Of a stretch of 64,000 nt of DNA, positions 40,132-49,326 are shown piece by piece; the stretch's first letter is position 1, and each line of letters begins with the position of its first letter. Location of the stretch: positions 2,501 to 66,500 of the forward strand of contig NZ_QMDV01000003.1 of NCBI RefSeq assembly GCF_003284895.1, written 5' to 3'. This stretch comes from Pontibacter arcticus (GTDB lineage Bacteria > Bacteroidota > Bacteroidia > Cytophagales > Hymenobacteraceae). A program made the translations under genes and the position numbers. The notes beneath the pieces were generated by a model. The model was not told where the DNA came from, did not search any database, and was given only the letters and a program-made list of their open reading frames with translations.

Positions 40132-40343
40132 ACTTTTTTAGGTTTGTCGTCCTCAATGGAGCGTTCCAGTTCGTGTTTTATTTCGTTGGTAGCATCTTTA
40201 AACTCGCGTATACCACGGCCCATAGAGCGCGCAATACCCGGAATTTTATCGGCTCCAAACAATAGGAGTACTGCTGTTATGATAATAAACAGTTCTCCGC
40301 CTCCAATATCTCCGAGAAAGAGAAATGCAGTATGAAGGTTCAT
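40128..40343 (-). CDS. tatA: Sec-independent protein translocase TatA/E-type, second copy
   Basis: A 71-residue protein with one N-terminal membrane helix (GELFIIITAVLLLFGADKIPG), the FG-x-x-K/R-I-P hinge, an amphipathic helix ([22 protein letters not shown]) and a charged tail. This is the TatA pore-forming subunit layout. It lies 22 bases after its paralogue and overlaps gatA by four bases. Two closely similar TatA-type genes in tandem may act together or with different partners; TatC is not here. Confidence 0.9.
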   Translation of the reverse strand: MNLHTAFLFLGDIGGGELFIIITAVLLLFGADKIPGIARSMGRGIREFKDATNEIKHELERSIEDDKPKKV

Positions 40344-40365
40344 CGTATGCTTAGCTTTTTAAGTC

Positions 40366-40581
40366 TTACTTAACTGTGGAGTTATCGTCCTTAGCAGAAG
40401 TTTCGATGTCGTTCTTGATCTCTTTTGTTGCATCCTTAAACTCACGGATACCGCGGCCAAGGCCTTTTGCCAGCTCAGGAATACGTTTAGCGCCGAAAAG
40501 CAGGATGATAGCAATAAGTATAAGCGCTACTTCCATGCCGCCTAAACCGCCTATGAATGCTAAATTGTTGGTGATAGCCAT
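40366..40581 (-). CDS. tatA: Sec-independent protein translocase TatA/E-type, first copy
   Basis: A 71-residue paralogue of the gene just downstream. Single membrane helix ([26 protein letters not shown]), the same [20 protein letters not shown] amphipathic helix and an acidic tail. First gene of the tatA-tatA-gatA-transglycosylase run; a TAATTTTG element on the minus strand at 40616-40609 could be its -7 box. Confidence 0.92.
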   Translation of the reverse strand: MAITNNLAFIGGLGGMEVALILIAIILLFGAKRIPELAKGLGRGIREFKDATKEIKNDIETSAKDDNSTVK

Positions 40582-40608
40582 ATTGTTAGTCTTTAAAAAT
40601 GGATACTA

Positions 40609-40616
40609 CAAAATTA
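40609..40616 (-). promoter_or_regulatory. Possible -7 element of the tatA operon
   Basis: TAATTTTG on the minus strand matches TAnnTTTG, 28 bases before the first tatA ATG. The -33 partner is weak (nearest TTG about 24 bases upstream). Confidence 0.35.
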
Positions 40617-41203
40617 GAGTTTATATTTTAAATAAACCCACAAGTCCTTAGATTAGTTTAATACCTGCTTCAGGGGTTATTCGCTAAGACCTACGATGCA
40701 GGTAGAGCTACAGGATTGCACGCCTGCTTTTTAAATTAAATTTAACTGAAATTTTATGGACTCAGTAGTATAAAGCAAATTAAAATTTCCCAGTTATACT
40801 TTTATTGTTCCCAATATGGGATTGTCTAACTCGGTTAATTAATTTCTTTTATCTGATTATCAGTTTGTTAGATAATTTCAAGAGTTTTGGCATCAGTATT
40901 GCGCTACCAGATTAGCAGGAGAAAAGCGTTTTCTGAGAATAAGTCAGGTTTGAGAAACTGTAATTTTCTGAGTACCTTAAGGGATAGAAAAACAATTTTA
41001 CTGCAGAAAATCTTAATTCGGAGTAACTAATATATTAAAAACACAGTATTACAATACAAGTCGTTTTTAAGCTTTAAAATCGCATTTTCTTACTTGTTAA
41101 TAGCAAACAGGTATCTTAGATAAGAAATAATTAAAGTGCTGAGCAGCTAAAAGCTTAGGACTTCAAATAAAAATATTAAGTTTGTTTTCATAGCTTGGAA
41201 AGG
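40617..41203. other. Large AT-rich gap without genes
   Basis: Nearly 600 bases with no credible open frame on either strand. Contains ACCTGC (40663), GCAGGT (40698) and GCCTGC followed by T5 (40722-40732), which can form two mutually exclusive short stems on the plus strand. Also holds one TTATACTT word (40794) and a TAAGTTTG element at 41177-41184 ahead of a plus-strand terminator. No known RNA family was recognised. Confidence 0.5.
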
Positions 41204-41234
41204 CACCCTGCTTTGTAGGGTGTTTTTTTATTTT
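41204..41234 (+). terminator. Plus-strand terminator in the tatA-envC gap
   Basis: CACCCT/AGGGTG stem with loop GCTTTGT followed by a run of seven T, an A and five more T on the plus strand. On the minus strand the tail is only TTTCC, so its stronger direction points away from the annotated minus-strand genes. Confidence 0.7.
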
Positions 41235-41327
41235 TATCCCTTTCCAGGCCGAGCTTCTCTTCCCCTTGTCTCAGGTTATACTTTCCAAAAGTAACCTGTC
41301 GATCTTCTTCTTCAGAAGTTATACTTT

Positions 41328-42569
41328 TTACTTGGGTAGTATCCAGGATTCCGGGTTTAGGTTGGTGCTGTTTTTCCATACCTGGAACTGTAATTCGGTA
41401 GTGCCATCTGCATCTGTATACACCGTACCAATCACATCCTTCATTTTAACTGTCTGGCCTGTGGTAACACTTACAGAGCGGAGCTTGGCATACACTGTAA
41501 AATACTCGCCGTGCTGGATCATGACAATGTTGTTCATGCCGGGCACGCTGGCAACAGTTAGTACTTTACCTTCGAAAAGTGCGCGTGCTGATGCGCCTTG
41601 TGTGGTCTGGATATCAATGCCACGGTTATCAATTACAACTCCTTTTAATACAGGGTGGTTGTGGCGCCCAAACTTCTGAGAAATAAAGCCACGCTCTACG
41701 GGCCATAGGAAACGCCCTTTGTTACCGGCAAACGAACTCGAAATAAGTGCTGCTTCCGGTGTAAGTGTAACTTTGCTGGTGCTTCCGCTAGTTTTACGGC
41801 CTTCTTCGCGTGCAGCACGGGCGGCGCGGGCAATTTCTTCCCGCACAATATCAGCAATCAGGTTATCGAGTTTGCGTACAGCCTGCTGGCGGGCGGCTAC
41901 TTCCTGCTGCAGGTTCTCTTCCTGCTTACTTAATTGCGACACCACGCTATCTTGCTGTGTTTTAAGCGTAATCAGGTTTTTGTTTTCACTTAACTGTTTA
42001 TTTAACAGGCCTTTTTTCTGTCTTCTTTTTGATTCCAGGGTTTCGAGTTGGCTGTTCAGTATAAGTTGTACTTTGCCTATTTGCTCGGCTTGCTTATGGC
42101 GGGCTTCCGAATACTGCTGCAAATAGCGCAGGCGCATTACAAACTGATTAAACGACTCGGCCGCAAACAAAAACATGAGTTTATTATAGCTGTTGGCTGT
42201 TTTAGAGGCAGCATATACCATGGTAGCATATTCAGCTTTCAGCTTTTCGATATCGGATTGTAGGGCATTAATGACACCTTCCGTTTCAGAAACGTCAGAA
42301 TTAATGTAATTTATTTCACGGGAAATGTTGTTGATAACGCCTTTCTGAACCGTTATTTTTTCTTTGATGGCATTAAGCTCGCCGATAGAGGCTTCCTTTT
42401 TTACTTTGGTCTGTTTCAGGATGCGGTTGGCTTCCTTGATGCGGGCAAGGTTTTCTTTTTTTTCCTTTTCCAGCTGAGCTTTAGATTTCGTTTTTGTTTT
42501 CTGCGCCAGGGTGGTAAAGGGCAAAGAAAGCAGCAGCAGTAAAAAAGTGAATCTGTAAAGGGATCTCAT
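41328..42569 (-). CDS. EnvC-like murein hydrolase activator (coiled coil plus degenerate LytM/M23 domain)
   Basis: A 413-residue periplasmic protein. I start at the Met at 42569, which opens a signal peptide (MRSLYRFTFLLLLLSLPFTT, ending LAQ); 13 further residues are open upstream. Residues about 25-250 are a long heptad-rich coiled coil (KAQLEKEKKENLARIKEA...). The C-terminal 120 residues form a LytM/M23 fold, but zinc ligands are missing: the expected H of HxxxD is Asn (VVIDNRGIDI), the HLS/HxH positions read YAKLRS and ELQFQVW. This is the pattern of EnvC-type activators of amidases rather than active endopeptidases. It is last in the flippase-dut-TPR gene run. Confidence 0.9.
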   Translation of the reverse strand: MRSLYRFTFLLLLLSLPFTTLAQKTKTKSKAQLEKEKKENLARIKEANRILKQTKVKKEASIGELNAIKEKITVQKGVINNISREINYINSDVSETEGVINALQSDIEKLKAEYATMVYAASKTANSYNKLMFLFAAESFNQFVMRLRYLQQYSEARHKQAEQIGKVQLILNSQLETLESKRRQKKGLLNKQLSENKNLITLKTQQDSVVSQLSKQEENLQQEVAARQQAVRKLDNLIADIVREEIARAARAAREEGRKTSGSTSKVTLTPEAALISSSFAGNKGRFLWPVERGFISQKFGRHNHPVLKGVVIDNRGIDIQTTQGASARALFEGKVLTVASVPGMNNIVMIQHGEYFTVYAKLRSVSVTTGQTVKMKDVIGTVYTDADGTTELQFQVWKNSTNLNPESWILPK

Positions 42570-42675
42570 CAGGGGTATAGTCTTCGGCTCAGGTTGCAAA
42601 GATGGCAAAACTATAAGTGAAGAACCAATTACACCAACAGATTTAAATAAAGAGTGTTAAGAAAGTATAACTACG

Positions 42676-42707
42676 CTAAGTTTATACTTCAGCAAGTATA
42701 AACTTAG
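42676..42707 (-). terminator. Hairpin made of an inverted AAGTATAAA pair at the end of the DUF4292 gene
   Basis: CTAAGTTTATACTT (42676-42689), loop CAGC, AAGTATAAACTTAG (42694-42707): a perfect 14-bp stem that overlaps the stop codon of the DUF4292 gene. The tail lacks a strong T-run, so it may attenuate rather than stop transcription. It is one of the clearest inverted pairs of the AAGTATA word. Confidence 0.6.
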
Positions 42708-43456
42708 TTAGCTGGCACACGCTTATAATCGGAGGGCACACTAAACGGGAAGTCGAGCACGTCATCAGAAATAGTAACGCGGCTGTGCGTAATTTCTAGG
42801 TCAGAAAGCTGTCCTTTCTGGGCAACCTGTGCATTTAAGGAGTAAGCAAAAGGGGTAGCGCCCACATCCTGAAAGTTCTCATACTTTACCGTGATCGTAT
42901 TGGCGTTGCTTTGGTCCTGCACTTTCAGAGATTGCAGCTTCGCGTTCTGGTTTCCGATAAAATAATCTAGCAGCAGGTTTTCACGGATCTGTTGTACATG
43001 TTGCAAGTCGCCTTCGGTAATAACTTTTTCGGAACCGAGCGCCTGGAAATTGCCTAAAAGTATAGCTTGCAGTACGTTAAAATCAACGGCTACATTAAAC
43101 TTATTGCTCAGGTAAGTATAGCCGGTAGCGGTGTATTCGCGTTGCAGGCGGTTCATGACAAACACCGAATCCTGTGTCATTTTAAGGCGGGCAGCTTCTA
43201 TTCCCAAGCCCGGTTGTACCGATACCCAGATCACGCTGTCTTTTTTAATGCGGATAGAGGCACCGGATGAAAGATTATCGCCTCTGTCAGAAAACTTAAG
43301 CTGGCTTTTGGCACTCAGGTAATTGAAGTCGAGGTTTTTTACGGTTACACTGCCAATGGTTTCTGTAGTTGCTGCGCCCGTTGTGGGTATAATTTCTTTT
43401 TTACAGCCCGTTAGCAGGAACAGGCCAAGTATAGCCCCCAGAATATATTTACTCAT
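42704..43456 (-). CDS. DUF4292 family lipoprotein
   Basis: A 250-residue outer-envelope lipoprotein (MSKYILGAILGLFLLTGCKKE; lipobox LTGC). The body has the family features, including KDSVIWVSVQPGLGIEAARLKMTQDSVFVMNRLQREY, reminiscent of LolA/LolB-like half-barrels. Function unknown; a role in lipoprotein or envelope assembly is only inferred. Its start overlaps the end of the TPR gene by eight bases, so the two are coupled. Confidence 0.85.
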   Translation of the reverse strand: MSKYILGAILGLFLLTGCKKEIIPTTGAATTETIGSVTVKNLDFNYLSAKSQLKFSDRGDNLSSGASIRIKKDSVIWVSVQPGLGIEAARLKMTQDSVFVMNRLQREYTATGYTYLSNKFNVAVDFNVLQAILLGNFQALGSEKVITEGDLQHVQQIRENLLLDYFIGNQNAKLQSLKVQDQSNANTITVKYENFQDVGATPFAYSLNAQVAQKGQLSDLEITHSRVTISDDVLDFPFSVPSDYKRVPAN

Positions 43457-45206
43457 AAAGCTTTTTGTCTTTAATTTTCTTTTCGATAAACGCTGAAGCC
43501 TCGCCTTTTAATTTTGCTTTCTGCCACTGGCTTACTGCTTCTTCCTGCTTGCCAAGTTTATACAGCACATCGCCGTAATGCTCTACAATAGTTGCGTCAT
43601 CAGAAAGGGCAACAGCTTGCTCCAGGTACTTTCTGGCTGCTTCGTACTCGCCGTTCTTATACAGAACCCAGGCATACGTATCTAAATAAGTAGGATTTGT
43701 AGGATGGAGCATCACCAAATGTTCCGCCATCTTTTTGGCTTTGGGCAGGTTCTGGTTGCGTATAGACAGGAAATAACTGTAGTTGTTCAGCACATGCTCG
43801 TTATCCGCATCCTGGGCAAGTACCGCTTCGTACGCCTCATCCGATTTTTTATAGTCTTTCAGGGAGTTATAGCTATCGCCAAGCTGCATGTTAAACTGTG
43901 TGACCAGCTCTGCTTCGTTTGCCGAAAGGCGCTTGCCGTGCTCCAACGATTTTACTGCTTTCTCGAAATTGCCGCTTATTAAATGCCCGGTGCCGTTGTA
44001 AAACCAGAATACTGCCTGGTTCGGAAACAGCTCCAACGCTTCTTCGGAGTGTTTAACCATAGCTTCGTGCTGCGACAATTCCGCATCCAACAACACAATT
44101 TGCTGCCAGATCTTGAAATGCGAATCATCCAGCTTTACAGCTTTTAAGTAATTATTGCGGGCTATTTCTTTCTGACCAACCAGTGTTTGTAGATCTGCGG
44201 CTACAGCATATGCTTTGGCTTCTTCCGGGTGCGTTTGGATAGTCAGGTCTACCAATTCCAGAGCGATGTCTTCAATTTCGGGGTTGGGCAATTGCCGGAT
44301 AAAATCGACAAGTATCCGTACTTTGGTATCAATATCAAGTTCAGGGCTTTTAAAAGCCAGGCGTACCTGTTTTTCTGATTCGGCTTTGTTTCCTTTCTGG
44401 CGGGTGAGGTCCGAAAGCATTAAATGAGCAAACGGGTTATTAGGCTCAACTTTTAAAGCTCTGTTGATGATCTCGATGGCCTTATCGGTTTTCTTGGAAG
44501 CATTGTAAAGTTCGGCCTGGGCCAGAAAATAACGTACTTCGGTAGGGTTGGTAGCCAGCAGCTTTTCGCCTTCCTGAATGGCTTTGTCTATATTTTTCTG
44601 GCGAAGGTAGATTTGTTGCCTGCTTACCAAAAGCTGTTCCAGCGCGCCAAATTTCTTCTCGATCCGCTCATACGTGTTCAGGGCATCATCGTAACGCGCC
44701 TGCGACAAGTATAAATCAGCCAGGTTAAAAAGGTATTCATCAGAATTGGGTACGTTCTGAAGCAAACTGTTATAAGCCTGCGCGGCACCATCAAACTGGT
44801 TTTGCTCGGCGTGTGCCTGGGCTAGCAGCAGGTAATAATAGGGGTTGTCTTTCTTTTGGGTAACGGCGGCCTGCGCAAATGGCAAGGCAGCTTTGGGGTC
44901 CTTCTGAAGCAAATATACTTCGCCTAGTTTGTAATTGATAGCCGCATTGTTGGGCGTTACGGTGTAGGCTTTCTGAAAAAGCTGGAGGGCTTGTGTATAG
45001 TCCTCCAGCATAAAATATTTCATTCCATCCAGAAACAACGCTTCACTTATCTGTTTTTCCTGTTCTGTTGGCTCAGCCTGAACCGGAACAGAAGCTTGTC
45101 GGTCGGCTTTGGCCTTCTTCCTGGAAGATTGCGCCATACCTTGTTCTGCTGAAAGTATAGCCAGGCAGCAGGTAAAAACAAAAATTGCGTTTCTGAATTG
45201 GGTCAT
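43449..45206 (-). CDS. Tetratricopeptide repeat protein, secreted or periplasmic
   Basis: A 585-residue protein with a signal peptide (NAIFVFTCCLAILSAEQGMAQ), a short basic linker and then about 13 TPR-like helix pairs across the whole length (for example AAINYKLGEVYLLQKDPKAALPFAQAA). TPR arrays bind protein partners; no enzymatic domain is visible. It sits between the nucleotidyltransferase (six bases upstream) and the DUF4292 gene (overlapping), a conserved-looking envelope cluster. Confidence 0.88.
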   Translation of the reverse strand: MTQFRNAIFVFTCCLAILSAEQGMAQSSRKKAKADRQASVPVQAEPTEQEKQISEALFLDGMKYFMLEDYTQALQLFQKAYTVTPNNAAINYKLGEVYLLQKDPKAALPFAQAAVTQKKDNPYYYLLLAQAHAEQNQFDGAAQAYNSLLQNVPNSDEYLFNLADLYLSQARYDDALNTYERIEKKFGALEQLLVSRQQIYLRQKNIDKAIQEGEKLLATNPTEVRYFLAQAELYNASKKTDKAIEIINRALKVEPNNPFAHLMLSDLTRQKGNKAESEKQVRLAFKSPELDIDTKVRILVDFIRQLPNPEIEDIALELVDLTIQTHPEEAKAYAVAADLQTLVGQKEIARNNYLKAVKLDDSHFKIWQQIVLLDAELSQHEAMVKHSEEALELFPNQAVFWFYNGTGHLISGNFEKAVKSLEHGKRLSANEAELVTQFNMQLGDSYNSLKDYKKSDEAYEAVLAQDADNEHVLNNYSYFLSIRNQNLPKAKKMAEHLVMLHPTNPTYLDTYAWVLYKNGEYEAARKYLEQAVALSDDATIVEHYGDVLYKLGKQEEAVSQWQKAKLKGEASAFIEKKIKDKKLYE

Positions 45207-45212
45207 GTAATG

Positions 45213-46220
45213 TTAGTCTTTGAGCGTATTATAGTCGCCGAGGCTAAGGTCAGACTGGCGGCCTTCATACACAACAAAGTTACCTAACATAGAGTTTGAT
45301 ACATTGCCATTTTTGAGAACAGTGTTTTCCTGGATAATGGAATTGCTCACAACAGAATTATCAAGCGTAGTATTGTTGCCGATAGAAACAAACGGCCCTA
45401 CAACCGAATTTTTGATCTGTGCATTTTCGCCAATATATACAGGAGGAATGATTACTGTGTTCTCCAGCTTCGCCGATGCCGCTACTAAGCCTTCCTCATC
45501 TTTAATATACTCTAAATAGCGCTGATTAGTATAAACTGTTGCGTTTTTATTTCCGCAATCGAGCCACTCGGTAATAACGGCAGGTATAAACCTGGTGCCT
45601 TTATTCTTCATGTTCTCCAGGGCGTTGGTCAGTTGGAACTCACCTTTGTCCTTGATGTCGTTATCTAACAGGTATTGCAGCTCGTTGCGCAGGTATTCGC
45701 CATCACGGAAATAGTAAATACCGATAATAGCCATATCCGAAACAAACTCCTGTGGCTTCTCTACAAAGTCAGTTATTTCGTTGTTTTCATTGATCTTGAT
45801 CACGCCAAACGGACGCGGATCTTCTACGCGCTGTACCCAGATGGTACCGTCGGCGTTGGTGTCCAGTTTAAAATCGGCCTTGAAAAGTGTATCGGCAAAC
45901 GCTACCACCACTTTATCTTTTAAAGCGCTTTGGGCGCAAAGTATGGCGTGGGCTGTACCCAGTGCTTCTTCCTGGTAATGGATCGTGCCTTTTGCGCCAA
46001 CCGATTCTGCAATCGCAATCAGGTCTTTCTCAACTTTATCCCCGAAATGGCCGATGATAAAAGCTACCTCTTCGATAGGCTCCTGGCATACTTTGGCAAT
46101 GTCTTCTACAAGGCGCTGCACAATAGGCTTGCCGGCAATAGGTATAAGTGGTTTAGGAACTGTAAGGGTGTGAGGGCGCATACGTTTGCCCATTCCTGCC
46201 ATCGGAACAATTATTCTCAT
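45213..46220 (-). CDS. Sugar-phosphate nucleotidyltransferase
   Basis: A 335-residue enzyme. The N-terminal Rossmann-like domain has MAGMGKRMRPHTLTVPKPLIPIAGKP, the NTP-binding and sugar-1-phosphate-activating signature. The C-terminus after residue about 245 is a left-handed beta-helix with hexapeptide-like repeats (VIIPPVYIGENAQIKNSVVG and following). It should activate a hexose-1-phosphate (glucose with dTTP/UTP, or mannose with GTP); which one cannot be told. It fits with the adjacent flippase as part of envelope polysaccharide synthesis. Confidence 0.88.
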   Translation of the reverse strand: MRIIVPMAGMGKRMRPHTLTVPKPLIPIAGKPIVQRLVEDIAKVCQEPIEEVAFIIGHFGDKVEKDLIAIAESVGAKGTIHYQEEALGTAHAILCAQSALKDKVVVAFADTLFKADFKLDTNADGTIWVQRVEDPRPFGVIKINENNEITDFVEKPQEFVSDMAIIGIYYFRDGEYLRNELQYLLDNDIKDKGEFQLTNALENMKNKGTRFIPAVITEWLDCGNKNATVYTNQRYLEYIKDEEGLVAASAKLENTVIIPPVYIGENAQIKNSVVGPFVSIGNNTTLDNSVVSNSIIQENTVLKNGNVSNSMLGNFVVYEGRQSDLSLGDYNTLKD

Positions 46221-46295
46221 AGCGTTATTTTGTTTTCGTAATTAATGTAATTATTTAAAAGGCTGAGCCTTGCATTTATACTTTGTAGCAGCGTT

Positions 46296-46742
46296 TTACT
46301 TGGTGCCGGTGCTGCCATACCCGCCTGCGCCGCGTTCTGTATCAGATAAAGCTTCGGCTTCGGCCCAGGCAATGCGTTTATACTTTGCCACCACCATTTG
46401 CGCGATGCGTTCGCCGTCCACTATTTCAAAATCCTCGTCAGATAAGTTTACAAGCAGTACTTTAATCTCGCCACGGTAATCGGCATCAATAGTGCCCGGG
46501 CTGTTCACGATCGAAATACCATGTTTGTATGCTAACCCGCTTCGTGGCCTGATCTGCGCTTCGTGCCCTTCCGGTAGTTCGATAAACAAACCAGTCGGGA
46601 TAAGGGTACGCTGCAATGGCTTTAAAACTACAGGAGTTTCGAGGTTTGCCCGTAAATCCATACCTGCCGAATGTATGGTCTGGTAAGAAGGAAGCGCGTG
46701 TTTAGATTGGTTAATAACATTAACCACGGTTGTGTTCTGCAT
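46296..46742 (-). CDS. dut: dUTP diphosphatase
   Basis: A 148-residue trimeric dUTPase with all five motifs in order: [42 protein letters not shown], and the C-terminal arm [13 protein letters not shown]. Splits dUTP to dUMP and PPi, keeping uracil out of DNA and feeding thymidylate synthesis. It lies 19 bases after the flippase gene on the same strand. Confidence 0.97.
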   Translation of the reverse strand: MQNTTVVNVINQSKHALPSYQTIHSAGMDLRANLETPVVLKPLQRTLIPTGLFIELPEGHEAQIRPRSGLAYKHGISIVNSPGTIDADYRGEIKVLLVNLSDEDFEIVDGERIAQMVVAKYKRIAWAEAEALSDTERGAGGYGSTGTK

Positions 46743-46761
46743 AACAAACTGAAGTATAAAT

Positions 46762-48255
46762 CTAAATTTTGAGGAAGTTTCCCCGCTCTCTTAACCAAAC
46801 GATCGCTGCAAATAAAAAGCATATCGCCAGATGGAAAATATGGCGCAGCCAGAAATCGGCAATAGGCACATACAGCGCTACCCATACGAGAACTATGGCA
46901 AGAAAGATATAGGAAAGTATATTTTTAATTGGATAAGGAATTGGATAGTGGCGGTTGCCCAGCACATAACAGATGCTCGCCATACTGAAATAGCAGATAA
47001 GTGTAGCAATAGCAGAGCCCATATAGCCCAGCACCGGAATTAAAAGCAAATTAAAAAGTATAGTGATCGCTGCACCGCCAAAGCTGATGTAGGTGCCATA
47101 CTTTGTTTTATCCGTCAGTTTAAACCACACCGATAAGTTGTAATACACACCCAGAAACAGGTTAGCCAGGAGCAAAACCGGCACTACCATCATGCCTTCG
47201 CGGTAAGCCGGGCTACGGAGTAAAAGTATAAAATCTTCTAAATTAACGGAGATAAACAGGAAAATAAACGCACACACAATGGTAAACCACTTCATGACGA
47301 GGGCAAAGGTTTGCGGCGAATTTTTATCCTGGGCCTGCGAAAAAAAGAACGGTTCGGCTGCATACCGGAACGCCTGAATGGCCAGCGTCATGAAAATAGA
47401 AAGCTTGTAGCAGGCACTGTACACACCTACTGCCGCCATGTTACTCATGTTCGGATAGAAGCTTTCGGGTAGCCAGCTTTCCAGTAAAATGCGGTCGATC
47501 ACTTCGTTAACCATGCCAGCCAAACCCATAAACAGCAACGGATAGGCGTAAACCAGCATCGGGCGCAACAGCTCTTTGTTAAACTCAAACCTGAACAGGC
47601 TGAATTCTTTCCACAGCATCGGGATCTGGAGGGCATTGGCAACCAGATTGATCAGGAAAATATAACCTACTCCAAATGCCGGATTGTAAATGGTTTTTAC
47701 CAGCGGCTGAAACTGAGTAAGATACGTGCCTTCATAAATTTCGCGGCAAAGCACCAGGAAAAAGAGGTTGGCGCCAACCGTCAGTAGAATGGTAGCCAGC
47801 TTAATAGAGGCAAACTTAATGGCTTTGTTCTGAAGGCGCAACCACGCAAACGGTATGGCTACAATCGCATCAACGGCTAATACAATGGCCAGCCAGATAA
47901 TATATTCCTGTTGGTCCGGGTAACCGATATAGCCTGCAATGGAGCCCGATAAAAGTATAAGTATACCCGAAAGCAACAAACTGCTGCCTGTTATAAGCGA
48001 TAATACCTGACGGTAGAGCGTTAACTTATCAGCACCCGGGGCGTTGGCAAAACGGAAAAAAGCCGTTTCCATGCCATAGGTAAACAGGATATTAAAGAAC
48101 CCGACAAACGCGTACAAGTACGAAACCACTCCATACTCTTCCGGCAAAAATACATCCGTATAGATCGGGACGAGCAGGTAATTAAGCGCTCTGCCAACAA
48201 TACTGCTTAACCCATAGGCAGCAGTTTGCCCGACCAATTTTTTGGCTATACTCAT
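46762..48255 (-). CDS. Polysaccharide biosynthesis flippase (Wzx/MOP superfamily)
   Basis: A 497-residue membrane protein with about 14 hydrophobic segments and the MOP-family N-terminus [38 protein letters not shown]. Members flip undecaprenyl-linked oligosaccharides across the inner membrane. No glycosyltransferase cluster is adjacent, so its cargo is unknown. First of the flippase-dut-nucleotidyltransferase-TPR-DUF4292-EnvC run. Confidence 0.9.
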   Translation of the reverse strand: MSIAKKLVGQTAAYGLSSIVGRALNYLLVPIYTDVFLPEEYGVVSYLYAFVGFFNILFTYGMETAFFRFANAPGADKLTLYRQVLSLITGSSLLLSGILILLSGSIAGYIGYPDQQEYIIWLAIVLAVDAIVAIPFAWLRLQNKAIKFASIKLATILLTVGANLFFLVLCREIYEGTYLTQFQPLVKTIYNPAFGVGYIFLINLVANALQIPMLWKEFSLFRFEFNKELLRPMLVYAYPLLFMGLAGMVNEVIDRILLESWLPESFYPNMSNMAAVGVYSACYKLSIFMTLAIQAFRYAAEPFFFSQAQDKNSPQTFALVMKWFTIVCAFIFLFISVNLEDFILLLRSPAYREGMMVVPVLLLANLFLGVYYNLSVWFKLTDKTKYGTYISFGGAAITILFNLLLIPVLGYMGSAIATLICYFSMASICYVLGNRHYPIPYPIKNILSYIFLAIVLVWVALYVPIADFWLRHIFHLAICFLFAAIVWLRERGNFLKI

Positions 48256-48290
48256 ACTTCAGAATCGCAGGGTCGGGGTGAGGTTATACT

Positions 48291-49073
48291 TTAGTTGCCT
48301 GTGAAAACGGGCTTGCGTTTTTCAAGGAAAGCGCTGGTTCCTTCCACAAAATCAGTGGAGGTGCAGCAGCGGGCAAATGAGTTTGCTTCCGTCTGGTAGC
48401 CATTCTCATCTTTATCATACACTGCATTTACGCACTCAATTACCAGCCCGATGGCCAGTGGTGCCTTGCTCATGATCTTCTGAAGTATAGCTGTAGCCGT
48501 TTCCATTAACTCTTCCGGCGCCACTACATGGTTTACAAGGCCCAGTTGCTTTGCTTCTGCCGCCGTGATCATGTCGCCGGTCATCATCAGCTCCATCGCT
48601 TTGCTTTTGCCAACCAGTTGCGTTAAGCGCTGTGTGCCGCCATAACCCGGAATAACACCAAGGTTAACTTCAGGCTGGCCGAAACGGGCGTTTTCTGTAG
48701 CAATACGCATGTGGCAGGCCATTGCTAACTCACAACCTCCGCCTAAAGCAAAACCATTCACGGCAGCTATAATCGGTTTGTTACACGTTTCGATCATGCT
48801 GAAAACTTCCTGGCCGCGTTCGGCAAAGTTGCGTGCTGTTACATCGTTCAGCTCAGCAATTTCGGCTATATCAGCGCCGGCTACAAATGCTTTTGCACCT
48901 GCGCCTGTAAAAATGGCCGCCTTTACGGTAGCATCATCATACACCTGCTGTACTGCGTGCTTAATTTCTCTTACTGTATCAATGTTAAGGGCGTTCATTT
49001 TTTCGGCCCTGTTGATTGTGATTACCAGGATACCGTTTTGCAGGTCTAACAGCAGGTTTTCGTATGTAGCCAT
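48291..49073 (-). CDS. Enoyl-CoA hydratase (crotonase family)
   Basis: A 260-residue crotonase-fold enzyme. The oxyanion-hole segments are FVAGADIAEIAE and NGFALGGGCELAMACHMRIA, and both catalytic glutamates are present (GGGCELAMA and GQPEVNLGVIPGYGG). Probably hydrates short-chain enoyl-CoA in fatty acid or amino acid degradation. It is 35 bases upstream of the flippase gene but functionally unrelated; a TATATTTG element at 49116-49109 on the minus strand may be its -7 box. Confidence 0.92.
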   Translation of the reverse strand: MATYENLLLDLQNGILVITINRAEKMNALNIDTVREIKHAVQQVYDDATVKAAIFTGAGAKAFVAGADIAEIAELNDVTARNFAERGQEVFSMIETCNKPIIAAVNGFALGGGCELAMACHMRIATENARFGQPEVNLGVIPGYGGTQRLTQLVGKSKAMELMMTGDMITAAEAKQLGLVNHVVAPEELMETATAILQKIMSKAPLAIGLVIECVNAVYDKDENGYQTEANSFARCCTSTDFVEGTSAFLEKRKPVFTGN

Positions 49074-49108
49074 AAGTCTTTTCAGCTCAGTTTTTCTTTA
49101 TCAAAGTA

Positions 49109-49116
49109 CAAATATA
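49109..49116 (-). promoter_or_regulatory. Possible -7 element of the enoyl-CoA hydratase gene
   Basis: TATATTTG on the minus strand, 36 bases before the ATG, matches TAnnTTTG. I see no convincing -33 partner. The rest of the divergent gap (49117-49326) holds two AAGTAT-type words and no gene. Confidence 0.35.
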
Positions 49117-49326
49117 GCAATTAAGTTAAATCCTTTAACAGCTAATTAGCCCGCCACACCTTACGCGCTGGTCAGGCAAAGTATAACGTGCAAACTCAGG
49201 TGTGTATACTACAAAGTATGAAATTAGGGTAGGCTTCTTCATATAAATTAAGAAATTTGCACGTCAGCGTCCTTACATAGCGCTAACTACTTTTTATTCC
49301 GAAGTTAAATTCACGCTTGCATTTTC

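Noticed and set aside
41188-41379. 63-codon minus-strand frame downstream of the EnvC-like gene
   Set aside because: It overlaps the end of the EnvC-like gene in another frame, runs through a terminator hairpin and has no recognisable start context or family.
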